A stretch of 64,000 nucleotides of DNA from Symsagittifera roscoffensis (Eukaryota > Xenacoelomorpha > Acoela > Convolutidae). Below are positions 20,913 to 30,455 of this stretch, piece by piece. The stretch lies in the NCBI RefSeq assembly GCF_963678635.1, contig NC_087066.1, positions 49,037,581 to 49,101,580 of the forward strand, written 5' to 3'. A program made the position numbers and the translations under genes. Every line of letters begins with the position of its first letter. Within the stretch, counting starts at the first letter, position 1. The notes below the pieces were generated by a model. The model was not told the origin of the DNA. It made no database searches and worked only from the letters and a program-made list of their open reading frames with translations.

Positions 20913-22454
20913 TTATTTCTTGTGAAGATGCACCATTATCTCAGTTTCTGCGAAGACCACGTGTAGGATAGCGTACAATTCCCTTGGGCTCAATTTCCCC
21001 CTGTTTGGGTCATACACCGGCATTGGGACCTCCGTTATCCCTCTTTCAATCATGAAGTCTCGTAGTCTCGTTAGTGCCAACATCACGTGTTCAGGATCGA
21101 TCGTGTTCCTGTCATTGACCCTCATCACTAGGAAGCACAGGTATTTGCCCGGGACTTGTGCTACTGATGGTGGAAGCGCCGCCATTCCTCCCAGTCCCGG
21201 TCTCTGTCTAAACAGAAACTCCACGTTCTGGTACTCTCTCTTGAAGTCAGCTTCCAGTCTTGATTTGAAACTCATGTCCGCCGTGATACAGATTGCACTA
21301 GTCCTGTCTGACAGAATGAAGTCACTATCCGTTATCAGGATATTCTCTGAGTATTCGTTTGGTATTTCAAACTTCGTTTTGAAATTCCGTCCTATGGTAG
21401 GCTCGGACTCCTCCCCTTCCAGTTCCAGTCCGCACTTTTCTCTCACTTCTCTGAGTTTCTTTATCATCAAATTTTCGGTGTGGGTAAGTTCTACCCCCAC
21501 TCCCCGGACAAAAATATTTATCGACGTCCCCGTCGATGATGCTGGGTCTGAATTATCTGGCGGAATGTCGAGCGGGCTGTCTGTTGCCGTCCAGCCGAAA
21601 AGAGGATCCTCCGTTTTCATGTACTTCCCCGCTGATATGTCAACTTGCTGTATGCTCTGTCCTTCCTCGCTCCCGTTCTTGACATCGCGCATCCATTCTA
21701 ATATCCTCAGGTTCGTATTTTCCCTCCTCTCTATCTCGCTCTGTTCTAAATCCGTCTCCCGCTCCGGCGTCGAGTAGTATTCCTGTGGGTAGTGTTCATT
21801 ATCATCGATGACCTGCCATTCACCATCTGCCGCCAGCTCGCCCACACTTATTAGTTCTTTGCTTAGGTCATCGGGCTTTATCTTGTCGATCAGGAAATCG
21901 TCCCCGTACCTGTTGTACCTCATGCCTGTGCGTTTGCGATTGCCACTCCTTGTCCCCGCTGGTATTGACAAGTCTGGTTCTGTCCACTTCGGCACCTCAC
22001 CTTGCTCCGGATCGTTCCAATCTTCTTCCACAAAAGATTCCGCTTCAGAGTCCGCGTCTATTTTTTCCTTGTCATCCAAACTCAAGTTCTCATTGCCATC
22101 ATTCTTATCTCTGGTGCCTTTTTCGTTTACTTCACATGCTGGTTCCACCAGTAGGTACTCTAGTCCCTCCATGTCCTTTAGTATACACCAGTCCTCTGGG
22201 GATGGGACATGAGGCTTCAGGTTCTCATAATGTGCTGCTCGCCCAGTACTCAAGCGGTAGAACCGTCCTTGTTGATGTACTTCAGTTATCATGAATGGTC
22301 CTCTCCATTTCTTGAGTAGTTTCTTCGTCCCTTTGGGCGGTATCACATTCTGGAAAACCCACACATACTGGCCCACTTCATATGGCTTCGCCTGTAATAT
22401 TTTTTCATCATATTTCTTGCGCTGTCTCATTTGTGCCTGCGCAGTGTTCCTCCA
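20913..22454 (-). CDS. C-terminal part of Pol: integrase C-terminus plus macro-like domain (after a TGA)
   Basis: Same frame as the 1589-codon Pol ORF, from which it is separated only by the TGA at 22455-22457; element 2 has a sense codon there. Counting from MRQRKKYDEK (22430), residues 20-60 contain the integrase C-terminal GPY/F-type module (KKWRGPFMITEV). Residues 80-300 are acidic and disordered. Residues about 362-505 read like a macro domain of the TARG1/OARD1-Poa1 type: ILITDSDFI...SAICITADMSF...RLEADFKREY, then GKYLCFLVMR, then a LRDFMIERGITEVPMP block, then the terminal VFAETEIMVHL. Macro domains bind or remove ADP-ribose. The glycine-rich ligand loops of active enzymes are poorly kept (ADMSFKSRLEA, MPVYDPNRGK), so binding may be lost or altered. 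Confidence 0.62.
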   Translation of the reverse strand, partial: WRNTAQAQMRQRKKYDEKILQAKPYEVGQYVWVFQNVIPPKGTKKLLKKWRGPFMITEVHQQGRFYRLSTGRAAHYENLKPHVPSPEDWCILKDMEGLEYLLVEPACEVNEKGTRDKNDGNENLSLDDKEKIDADSEAESFVEEDWNDPEQGEVPKWTEPDLSIPAGTRSGNRKRTGMRYNRYGDDFLIDKIKPDDLSKELISVGELAADGEWQVIDDNEHYPQEYYSTPERETDLEQSEIERRENTNLRILEWMRDVKNGSEEGQSIQQVDISAGKYMKTEDPLFGWTATDSPLDIPPDNSDPASSTGTSINIFVRGVGVELTHTENLMIKKLREVREKCGLELEGEESEPTIGRNFKTKFEIPNEYSENILITDSDFILSDRTSAICITADMSFKSRLEADFKREYQNVEFLFRQRPGLGGMAALPPSVAQVPGKYLCFLVMRVNDRNTIDPEHVMLALTRLRDFMIERGITEVPMPVYDPNRGKLSPRELYAILHVVFAETEIMVHLHKK

Positions 22455-25400
22455 TCATAGCTCGTTTATCTCCTGCTGCCTCCTGATCGCTTCTTTCACG
22501 TAAGCTTGAGGCGACGTCCTCCTCCCTTCATACTCCGGGTAAAAGAACGTCAGGGGCATCGCTCTCTCTTTGCCTGTCAACATCATGTATGGACTGATTC
22601 CCGTCGTTGAGTGTTGAGTACTGTTGTCTGCCCCTACAACTTGCGGCAGATACTTGTCCCAGTCCGTCATGTATCTAGAGCAGTATACCCTCAGCATGTT
22701 CACCAACTTTCTATTCTGTCTCTCTACCAGCCCGTCTGAGGATGGTAAGTCGTTGAGTGCGCTTGAGCGATGTGTGACCTCTTCTGCCAGCTTTGTGAAG
22801 TGATCAATTATAACCAGTATCTGGTTATACCCCGACTCCGTCATACAGATCTTCTGATGGTCTATTTGCACCACTTCATTAAAATCCGAGCTTTCCACCG
22901 ACTTGAGTGGGAATTTCATCTTCCATGGGTATTTCACTTGCAAGCATGCCAGGCATATATTCACCCACCTCTCACAGGCTTTCCTCAATCGTGCCCAATC
23001 AAACCTGTGAAGTATTCTTTGTTGCACTTTGTCTATCCCCTGGTGCCCCATTTGGTCATGTGATCTGAACAGCACCTCTGTCTGATACAATTGTGGTAAT
23101 ATGATGAGGTTGTGCTTGTGTAGTATCTTGTCTTCGTCTTTTCTCTTGCATGCTACCACCCCGTCAGCCGTGTGATAGAGTAACTCTTTCCTCTCTTTGT
23201 AGAACTGGCTCAGGATCTTGTAGCTGTCTTCTTCAAGTTCCCCTTTCTCCGTGGACCCCGTTCGGATCCATTTGGAGAGATTGCTTGTCATCTTGTCATT
23301 CTTCTGGGCTCTTATCAGATCCGACAGCCTATATCTCGCCTTGACATGTTCCTTTAGCGCCATGATCTGCCCATTCATCTCCCCAGGGTTGTGGACGTCG
23401 TCCTTCAGCTTCACGCATACTATCCTCCTTACTACCTTCATGTCATCTTCTGGCACCAGATTTGTTCTCACATTTGAATTGCACGATAGTTCCCTGAAGG
23501 GCTTCCTCGAAACTGCAATCCTTTCAAGTTCTTCACCACCTCGTATTTCCTGCACGTCCAAGTTGAAGGTTCCTGAGGATGGATCCGTTTGTAATTCCCT
23601 GTCGTGGTGTCTGATCTTTTCTTCTGCCAATATCATGCAGAGACTATCTTGATTGTCACTGCTGGCTTCCGAGTCCTCATCCCACATTTCACACTCCCCG
23701 GGCAAATTTATTCCTTCAGTGTTTTCTTCTTCCGTGGACCTGGACCGCTCCCCGGACTCTTGACCTAGTCCCAGGTATTCAGCTTCTTCCTTGAACTCCA
23801 CTCTCTTTCTCCTGACTCTGGTCTGTTCAAGTAACTCGGCTGGGATCTTTTCAACCAGTGACTGCACCACTTCCTTCCCATCAAGGTTAGTCACCTTCGA
23901 GGGATTTCCATCACTAGCTGTCCCGCTCTTTCGCAGTATTGTGACCTCAGGTTCCTCCTTACAGCTTTCTTGAATCACGGGCTTATCATCTGCTAGTTTC
24001 TCGAGTAATATCTTTAAGTCATCGTCTATTTGTGCTTCCCCCGTCTCTACCTGGTTGAGATCGTAGCCTTTTGCTTTGAGCGTCTCCCTCACGATCTTTG
24101 ACTTGAGCATTATGCCTATCGGCATCCCTCGGTTCTTTTTCAAGATTGTTTCTTTCTTAGTATCTTTTGGTAACTCGGGGTGATCTTCTATTGGTTTGCC
24201 TGATTTGTCCAACCATCTGGTGAGAGGAAGACTGTCATACGTTTCCTTATCCATGAAGGAGAAGCCATCCTTGATTTCAGGTCTATCTGCCTCCCTCTGT
24301 TCTTGTCTCTCGTAGAACTCCGTCTTCTTACTCAAGCTGTCAGCGTTTTGATGTTTGTCTCGTGTTCTATGCTCAATTATCATGTTGTATCCGTCCAGGC
24401 GAACTATCCACCTCCCAATGTAACTTTGGTCCATTGAGTACGTCTTCAGCCAGCTTAGTGCCCTGTTGTCGACTCGCAACTTGAATGGCTCACTGCCTAG
24501 GTATGCCCTATATTTCTCGACAAAGGTAACCACCGCGAACATCTCTGCTTTCGGTGCTCCGTACTTCATTTCCGTGTCACTTAGGACTTTGCTCCCGTAC
24601 GCTATCGGTCTCAAGACTGTCTTCCCGTTCCACTCTTGTTCCTGGTGGAGTATTCCCGATATCGCTACTACCGACGCGTCCGTATTCAGCACGTACATCC
24701 CTTTCTCAGTTGGCATCCCTAGTACTGGTGCCTCGCACAACTCTTTCTTTATTCTCTGGAATGACTCTTCCGCTGCGTTGTTCCACGTGAACTTCTTGCC
24801 CTTGTGCCTCATTAACTGTTGCATCGGATAAACCTTGTCTGCATAGCCTTTGATGAATTCTCTGTAGTAATGTGCAAAACCCAGGAAGCTCATCAATTGG
24901 TGTTCCGTTTTCGGCGATTTCCAAGTTAGAACTGCTTCTACTGCGTCTGGATCTGGTCTGATGCCGTGTTTGTCCACCATCCTGCCCAAGTATTTTATCG
25001 AGTCTTTGAATATCTCACACTTTGACGGTTTGCACTTCAGCCCCGACCTCTTCATGCACGCAAATACTTCGTCGAGTCTCTCAATGTGGTCCTCCAGTGT
25101 GGGTGTCGCTATTACCACGTCCTCCACGTAGCACATTACCAGATTGCCATACTTCTTCGTCACGCCTATCAGCGCGTGTGCCATCAACCGCTGAAACGTG
25201 GCTGTGGCATTGCAAAGTCCAAACGGCATCCGTTTCCATTGAAACAGACCCAACTCGCAGGCGAACCCTGTCTTGTCCCTGTCCTGTTTCCTGAGTGGTA
25301 CTTGCCAAAAGGCCGAGCCTAAATCAAGAGTCGTAAAAAATTTTGCATCACCTAACTTCGAGAGACTCTCATCAATCCTAGGTATGGGATAGGCATCCTT

Positions 25401-27224
25401 CACCGTGACGGAGTTCAGGTATCGAAAGTCACAACAAAACCTCAACTGGTCGCCTTTCTTTTTGGCCATCACTACTCCACACGCCCACGGTGATTTGGAT
25501 GGTTCTATCATGTCATACTCTAGTAGCGTCTCAATCTCCTTTCTACACGCATCCGATTTGTGTGGGGTCATGCGCCTCGCCCCCTCCCTGTGCGGTATTG
25601 CGTTTTCCTCAAGTTCTATTTCAAGCTCCACAAAATTACAACACCCGATGTCTGCTTTATGTCTTGAAAAAACGTCTTCGTTCCGTTCTAGTACGTCCTT
25701 GATGGCTTCGAGCTGTTCGTCCGTTAACTTGCCTCTTAAGTGTTCAACTTCCGGTAGGACCGGTTTATCACTCTGTATTTCGTCTAATGTGGGCCGTTCC
25801 GGGAAATTCGAACAGCTCGACAGTCCATCGTCTGTCTCTGACTTAAGTGAATTCACAAGACCTGATGAATCTTTTTTTTTATTCAATCGTCTCAAGATAC
25901 AAATTTTGTCCCTATGATTGGGACAATCAACAACTTCATTTTGTTTATGGTTTTCAGTCATTTCATATCGAGTTTTTACAGGTAAAGCATATCCCAGTTT
26001 CCTCCCCCTCTGTATCGTGATTCGCATGTCAAGGGTATTCAACAAGACACTCACGCAGAGGCCGCTCTTCGTGATCGAGAAGGATCTTCCTAAAACAGCA
26101 GCACTTTGACTATTTGGATTTGGGACTATGCATACCTGCTTGTTGTCACTTAGTTCATTGTAATTTTTCATTCGTAAGCTTACGATCGCCGCCTCGTTCG
26201 CCTTTAACCTCACCCTCCTACTCAAGAAAACCGGTGCTTTGGTTTCATTTGCCATTATTAAATTTACCGGTTTGATTGCGTACCTCCTATCCGGGTTCCG
26301 TATCCTGAACATTGCGTTGTTTAGATCAATCGCTACATCAAAGTTCCTGATGAAGTCTCTGCCTAAAATAAATTGGTCAGACTCATCTAGGTTTTCTACC
26401 ACAAGAAAGCTCATCCACAGGTTACGTTCCCCCAGATTGAGGGCTATTATCGGCGTTCTGCCCAACACCCGCAGGGCCCCCTTGTTTGCAGCTGACAACC
26501 GTATTCTCGAATCTATCAAATCATCTTTGTTGAAGCCCATTCGTTCCCAAGTTTCGATTGGTATGACACTCAAGACTGCTCCCGTATCAAGTAACCCACG
26601 TAACTGAGTCTTTTTGCCACTTATGTCTAGCACATGTCCTGTCACATCTGCCTCTGTCCCGATGTGCATTGCATCTTCTTCAAGCATGGCGCAGTGTCCA
26701 ATCGATCTCACTTTCAACTCTTCTTTTCCCACGCAGATTTGCCCAGTTAGGTCTTCATCACATGTTATCATTGTTTTCGTATAGATGTTGATTCCATCTA
26801 TATTTAGCATCACCTCATGTGGACCATAAGCTTCTGTGTACCTGTTATCAACACGTACCGACTTGCTACCCCCTCTCGTGAGTAGTGCCCTCAATGCTCT
26901 AGAAGTCGTCTGTTGGCTTATGCAATTCAAGTAATCTGCGTACACATCAATGTGCATTATTGTCTGATCACTAGGTTCGTTCAAGTTTCTCGTTACTTCA
27001 TGGCCGCCCACAGTGATTATTGACATTATCCTTGCCCCAATCTTTGTTATGCCAAATGACTTTCCTGTGACCATCTTTACAGTGTAACAGTTTCCATTTC
27101 TTGTCGACCCCTCAGCAGCTTCTGGTATTGTTTGTGAGCAACTTAATGCTTCGTTCACTTTCTGTCTTTCGATTTCTTGCTTCAGTCGTTGTTCTATTTC
27201 TTTCGCTGCCAGGTCCTGTTTCAC
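22455..27224 (-). CDS. pol: Pol polyprotein of element 1: protease, RT, RNase H, integrase (1589 codons)
   Basis: Aspartic protease: LLDTGA at residues 211-216 and ILGRDF at 286-291. Reverse transcriptase: about 550-760 with LDLG (D634), MPFGLCNA and the active site Y-V-E-D (699-702, bases 25119-25130) instead of Y-V-D-D. RNase H: D849, E894, D919, D962. A hydrophilic acidic linker runs from about 970 to 1385. Integrase: zinc site H1389-H1394-C1424-C1427, first catalytic Asp in VQIDH (1455) and Glu in LVERQ (1501). The middle of the integrase core, including the SDNG aspartate seen in element 2, is deleted. The first codon shown is not a true start: the same frame continues upstream into Gag across a stop. 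RT and integrase are therefore probably inactive although the frame is open. Confidence 0.9.
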   Translation of the reverse strand: MKQDLAAKEIEQRLKQEIERQKVNEALSCSQTIPEAAEGSTRNGNCYTVKMVTGKSFGITKIGARIMSIITVGGHEVTRNLNEPSDQTIMHIDVYADYLNCISQQTTSRALRALLTRGGSKSVRVDNRYTEAYGPHEVMLNIDGINIYTKTMITCDEDLTGQICVGKEELKVRSIGHCAMLEEDAMHIGTEADVTGHVLDISGKKTQLRGLLDTGAVLSVIPIETWERMGFNKDDLIDSRIRLSAANKGALRVLGRTPIIALNLGERNLWMSFLVVENLDESDQFILGRDFIRNFDVAIDLNNAMFRIRNPDRRYAIKPVNLIMANETKAPVFLSRRVRLKANEAAIVSLRMKNYNELSDNKQVCIVPNPNSQSAAVLGRSFSITKSGLCVSVLLNTLDMRITIQRGRKLGYALPVKTRYEMTENHKQNEVVDCPNHRDKICILRRLNKKKDSSGLVNSLKSETDDGLSSCSNFPERPTLDEIQSDKPVLPEVEHLRGKLTDEQLEAIKDVLERNEDVFSRHKADIGCCNFVELEIELEENAIPHREGARRMTPHKSDACRKEIETLLEYDMIEPSKSPWACGVVMAKKKGDQLRFCCDFRYLNSVTVKDAYPIPRIDESLSKLGDAKFFTTLDLGSAFWQVPLRKQDRDKTGFACELGLFQWKRMPFGLCNATATFQRLMAHALIGVTKKYGNLVMCYVEDVVIATPTLEDHIERLDEVFACMKRSGLKCKPSKCEIFKDSIKYLGRMVDKHGIRPDPDAVEAVLTWKSPKTEHQLMSFLGFAHYYREFIKGYADKVYPMQQLMRHKGKKFTWNNAAEESFQRIKKELCEAPVLGMPTEKGMYVLNTDASVVAISGILHQEQEWNGKTVLRPIAYGSKVLSDTEMKYGAPKAEMFAVVTFVEKYRAYLGSEPFKLRVDNRALSWLKTYSMDQSYIGRWIVRLDGYNMIIEHRTRDKHQNADSLSKKTEFYERQEQREADRPEIKDGFSFMDKETYDSLPLTRWLDKSGKPIEDHPELPKDTKKETILKKNRGMPIGIMLKSKIVRETLKAKGYDLNQVETGEAQIDDDLKILLEKLADDKPVIQESCKEEPEVTILRKSGTASDGNPSKVTNLDGKEVVQSLVEKIPAELLEQTRVRRKRVEFKEEAEYLGLGQESGERSRSTEEENTEGINLPGECEMWDEDSEASSDNQDSLCMILAEEKIRHHDRELQTDPSSGTFNLDVQEIRGGEELERIAVSRKPFRELSCNSNVRTNLVPEDDMKVVRRIVCVKLKDDVHNPGEMNGQIMALKEHVKARYRLSDLIRAQKNDKMTSNLSKWIRTGSTEKGELEEDSYKILSQFYKERKELLYHTADGVVACKRKDEDKILHKHNLIILPQLYQTEVLFRSHDQMGHQGIDKVQQRILHRFDWARLRKACERWVNICLACLQVKYPWKMKFPLKSVESSDFNEVVQIDHQKICMTESGYNQILVIIDHFTKLAEEVTHRSSALNDLPSSDGLVERQNRKLVNMLRVYCSRYMTDWDKYLPQVVGADNSTQHSTTGISPYMMLTGKERAMPLTFFYPEYEGRRTSPQAYVKEAIRRQQEINEL

Positions 27225-27305
27225 TTTGTTGATAGCCTCCGCTGCCGCCTCCTCATAATTTATTTCTAGTGCATTCTTTGCCGTGACCTCTATTGCACTA
27301 TTACA

Positions 27306-28193
27306 TTATGTTACAGCCTTCACTGTTTTTGTCGGTAGCTCCGCACTTGGCCTTTCTTGGTTTTTCGTCTCAAATTCACCTTGTCTGTTTCTCTGGTTCT
27401 GTACCACTGCTAGCGCCAACTTGTGTTTTGGATGACTCTGATTCTTAACCGCCTCCCAAAACAACTGACAGTCCATCCTGAAGTGCCCCTCTTGGTTGCA
27501 GAAGAAGCATCTCGCACCTATTTTGATGATCAAGCCACTATAGAACTCGTGTTCTTCCATCTGGCTCATGTCTTCCTCATCGGGTGCATATCCCAAACTC
27601 TTCATGCCCTGTTTGTATGTCGTGCAATCCGCCACATGATGATCAGCTGACCCGCAGTTAGCGCATGATCTGCGTTTGTCCATGTCATCTCTGGGTTTGT
27701 ACCATGACGACCTTTGTGGCTGACTCCCCCCTTGTGTGTTCCTATTGTCTGAGTACGAGTATTTTTTTGGTTTCATCAGCATGTACTCTCTTGACTTCTG
27801 CCTAATCTCTTCTGGAGTTGGTGCGCTGTCTTTTGACAATGTGTAGTACGTTGCTAACATCGTTCTCAAGTCATCACTCTTTACCCCATCAATGAACTTT
27901 GAGGCGATGCTGAAGTTCCTTCGATTGGTAGATTCTTCTGGGTCACTCCTTTTTCTCAAGCTCTCAAGATCATCTAGGAACCTGTCTATCGATTCATCGT
28001 CCCTCTGTCTTCTCTTTTCAAATCGCATCATCGCTTGATGACCCTTCATGCCTGAGCCGAATCGATTTAACAATATTTCAAAGATTTTGTCCGCTGTATC
28101 GCGTTCCTCTTCTTTCTTCGCAACCACGCGTTTCAATGCCGTGCCTTCCAGATTGCTCAGTGTCGCCGTGCATGCTTGTCTCTCATCGTTCAA
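27306..28193 (-). pseudogene. gag: Gag capsid/nucleocapsid part of element 1
   Basis: Retrotransposon-Gag-type capsid helices (LSNLEGTALKRVV, DKIFEILLNRFGSG, SIDRFLDDLESLRKR) are followed by two zinc knuckles of type C-x2-C-x4-H-x4-C (CANCGSADHHVADC and CFFCNQEGHFRMDC) that package RNA. A TAA at 28194-28196 cuts it from the upstream Gag part, where element 2 has a CAA codon. A TAA just before 27306 separates it from Pol, where element 2 has CAG. Gag and Pol are in one frame (969 nt between the two listed starts). Confidence 0.85.
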
Positions 28194-29535
28194 GTTGTCT
28201 TATTCTAAGTGCAACCTCATGACTTCTACCCAAGTGTCAATGCATCCATCTGAATCATCTTTGAACTCCTTTGGTTTCTTGAAGGTTTTCCTGGATTTGT
28301 TGCTTCCTCTGTCACTCGAATTGGTGTTCCTTGTGGCGAAGGCTTCTAGCGTCCTGTTCATCATTTCCCAGGTGCTTGCCCACGTCATGGCATCCGGTCC
28401 CACGTTGTTGTGAGTCGTGGAGTCCCCTGGACCACTGGTTGTGTTTGCTGTTCCATTTTTTATAATAGCCCTGGCCCCCACCGGTGCCGTAATCGCGGCC
28501 TCCCGGGTTGCTGGTAACGGTGTTGACTGTCGTTTGTTCCTTTGAGGCTCCACGAAGTCCACTCTATTACCTTGTGTCCGCTCTGCAGCTGGCCTGTCTT
28601 GTTGTGTTGAATTTGAGCTTTGTCTGTATTGCACTTGAGCTCTCAGCCTGTTCCCTACTCATCGTATCCACTCTCGTTTCTAAACTCCCTAACTGACTAT
28701 TCACTGCGTCATATCGCTGCTTCATTTCTCGCATGTCTTTTCTGATGTTCTTGTCTCGCTCTTCATCAGTGGTTTCTACTTTGTCAGACATCTTTTAAAG
28801 CTTTTCCTCCGTTGCTCTCGCTAGATGGAAATAGTTGTCCAAATACTCATGTTTGTTGTTTCTCATTTCCTTTCTTATCACATTTCTGTCATCTTCGCTG
28901 TGCTTCAGTTTCTCATCTATCTGATCTAGCTTCGCCATCAAGTTGCTTAGCTCAAGAGTCGTCGTACCATGGTCCGTTGTTGTCCTGTAGTCGGTCGCTG
29001 GTCCCGGTTTTCTCTGACCCTCGTTCTGATCGGTCTCTGTCGTTCTCGTGGATACTGTTCCGAATGTTTTGCTTTTCTCGACTTTCGTCTCCTCCACTGC
29101 TGCGTCCTTTGACCTCATTCCGACCATCATCGCTAATCTTTCAGTAAAAGACGTTCTCTTTTGAGACTCATCCTTAACTGTTTCTGGCGTGTTGCCTGTT
29201 GTGTCTTCCACGTTGCCTATATTGAACTCTATAGGTTTTAGGTTAGGTTCTTCCGCATTGGGCATTGGAGTTGACTCTGTCGTCTTCTTTCCTGCTTCAT
29301 CCACACTTTGATCAGGTGTCTCTAGATCAATCTCAATGGTGGGTTCTACTCGTTCCCCTTCCGTGCCCTCTTTTGCTCTGTTCTTCGTGGTACTCCTCGT
29401 GTTGACCATACTAACTGAAAAGTTCTTCTTTGTTACCTTCGGACCCATTGATGTTGTTTTACGTAGCGACGAGTTATACTTTGTCTTCGCTTCGGTAGAT
29501 CTTTTTTCAGCTACCGGTACCCTGCTCCGCCTCAT
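28194..29535 (-). pseudogene. gag: Gag N-terminal part of element 1, broken
   Basis: Starts at ATG 29535 (MRRSRVPVAEK). About 245 residues follow, with a threonine/glutamate-rich disordered region and a coiled coil (KLDQIDEKLKHSEDDRNV). A stop at 28792-28794 breaks the frame, where element 2 has sense codons. It resumes at once in frame (MSDKVETTDEERDK). A deletion near 28630 then shifts to the frame 28634-28200 (TQGNRVDFVEPQRNKRQ). Three lesions in all. Confidence 0.8.
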
Positions 29536-29790
29536 TATTTACAATTGTTGCTATTTACAGTATTATTATCTACAAAATTCTACTCTAAGGTTAAAACCTC
29601 TTTTGACAAAAAAAAATTTTTATAAAAAGAAATTGACAATTTGCTAAAAACAACTTTCCTTAAGCTCTTGAAAATTCTATTTATTTGGTTAGGATAGAGA
29701 ATATGATTTTACAATTGGTTACTTCAACCTGACTTAGTACTCTTTTAGTACCCCCTTCCTAATGCTGTTCCATGACTTTCTCTCTACCGT
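29536..29790 (-). other. Leader of element 1 next to gag
   Basis: AT-rich untranslated sequence between the minisatellite and the gag ATG. Nothing else seen. Confidence 0.5.
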
Positions 29791-30455
29791 CTCAAGACTA
29801 TTCAGTGTTGTCCCAGTACTTCTTGTTAGTGTCCCCAGACCACTGTCCCAAGACCCTTGCCCTAAGTCTGCTGTCCCAAGACTACTGTCCCAAGACTAGT
29901 GTCCCAAGACTAATGTCCCAAGACCAACGTCCCAAGACTAGTGTCCCAAGACTAATGTCCCAAGACCAACGTCCCAAGACTAGTGTCCCAAGACTAATGT
30001 CCCAAGACCAATGTCCCAAGACTAGTGTCCCAAGACTAATGTCCCAAAACCACTGTCCCAAGACCAATGGCCCAAGACCAATGTCCCAAGACCACTGTCC
30101 CAAGACCACTGTCCCAAGACCAATGGCCCTAGACCAATGTCCCAAGACCAATGTCCCAAGACCAATGTCCCAAGACCAATGTCCCAAGACCACTGTCCCA
30201 AGACCAATGTCTCAAGACCACTGTCCCAAGACCAATGTCCCAAGACCACTGTCCCAAGACCACTGTCCCAAGACCGATGTCCCAAGACTGTTTCGTACCA
30301 AGACTGCTCTGGTCCAAGACTGTCCCAAGGCTGCACTGTCCCAAGACTGTCCCAAGACTGCTCTGTCCCGTGACTGTCCCAAGACCGTGTTGCTCCAAGA
30401 CTGTCTCCAGACTGCAATGTCCCAAGACTTCTTCGGTACTGTCCCAAGACTCGTC
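29791..30455. repeat. 14-bp minisatellite in the leader of element 1
   Basis: Tandem 14-mers of the type CTTGGGACAGTGGT (minus-strand reading), about 45 imperfect units. Variants have GACATTGGT, GACACTAGT or GACAGTCTTGG. Because 14 is not a multiple of three and the unit lacks stops in most registers, several frames on both strands stay open; these are not taken as genes. Confidence 0.9.
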
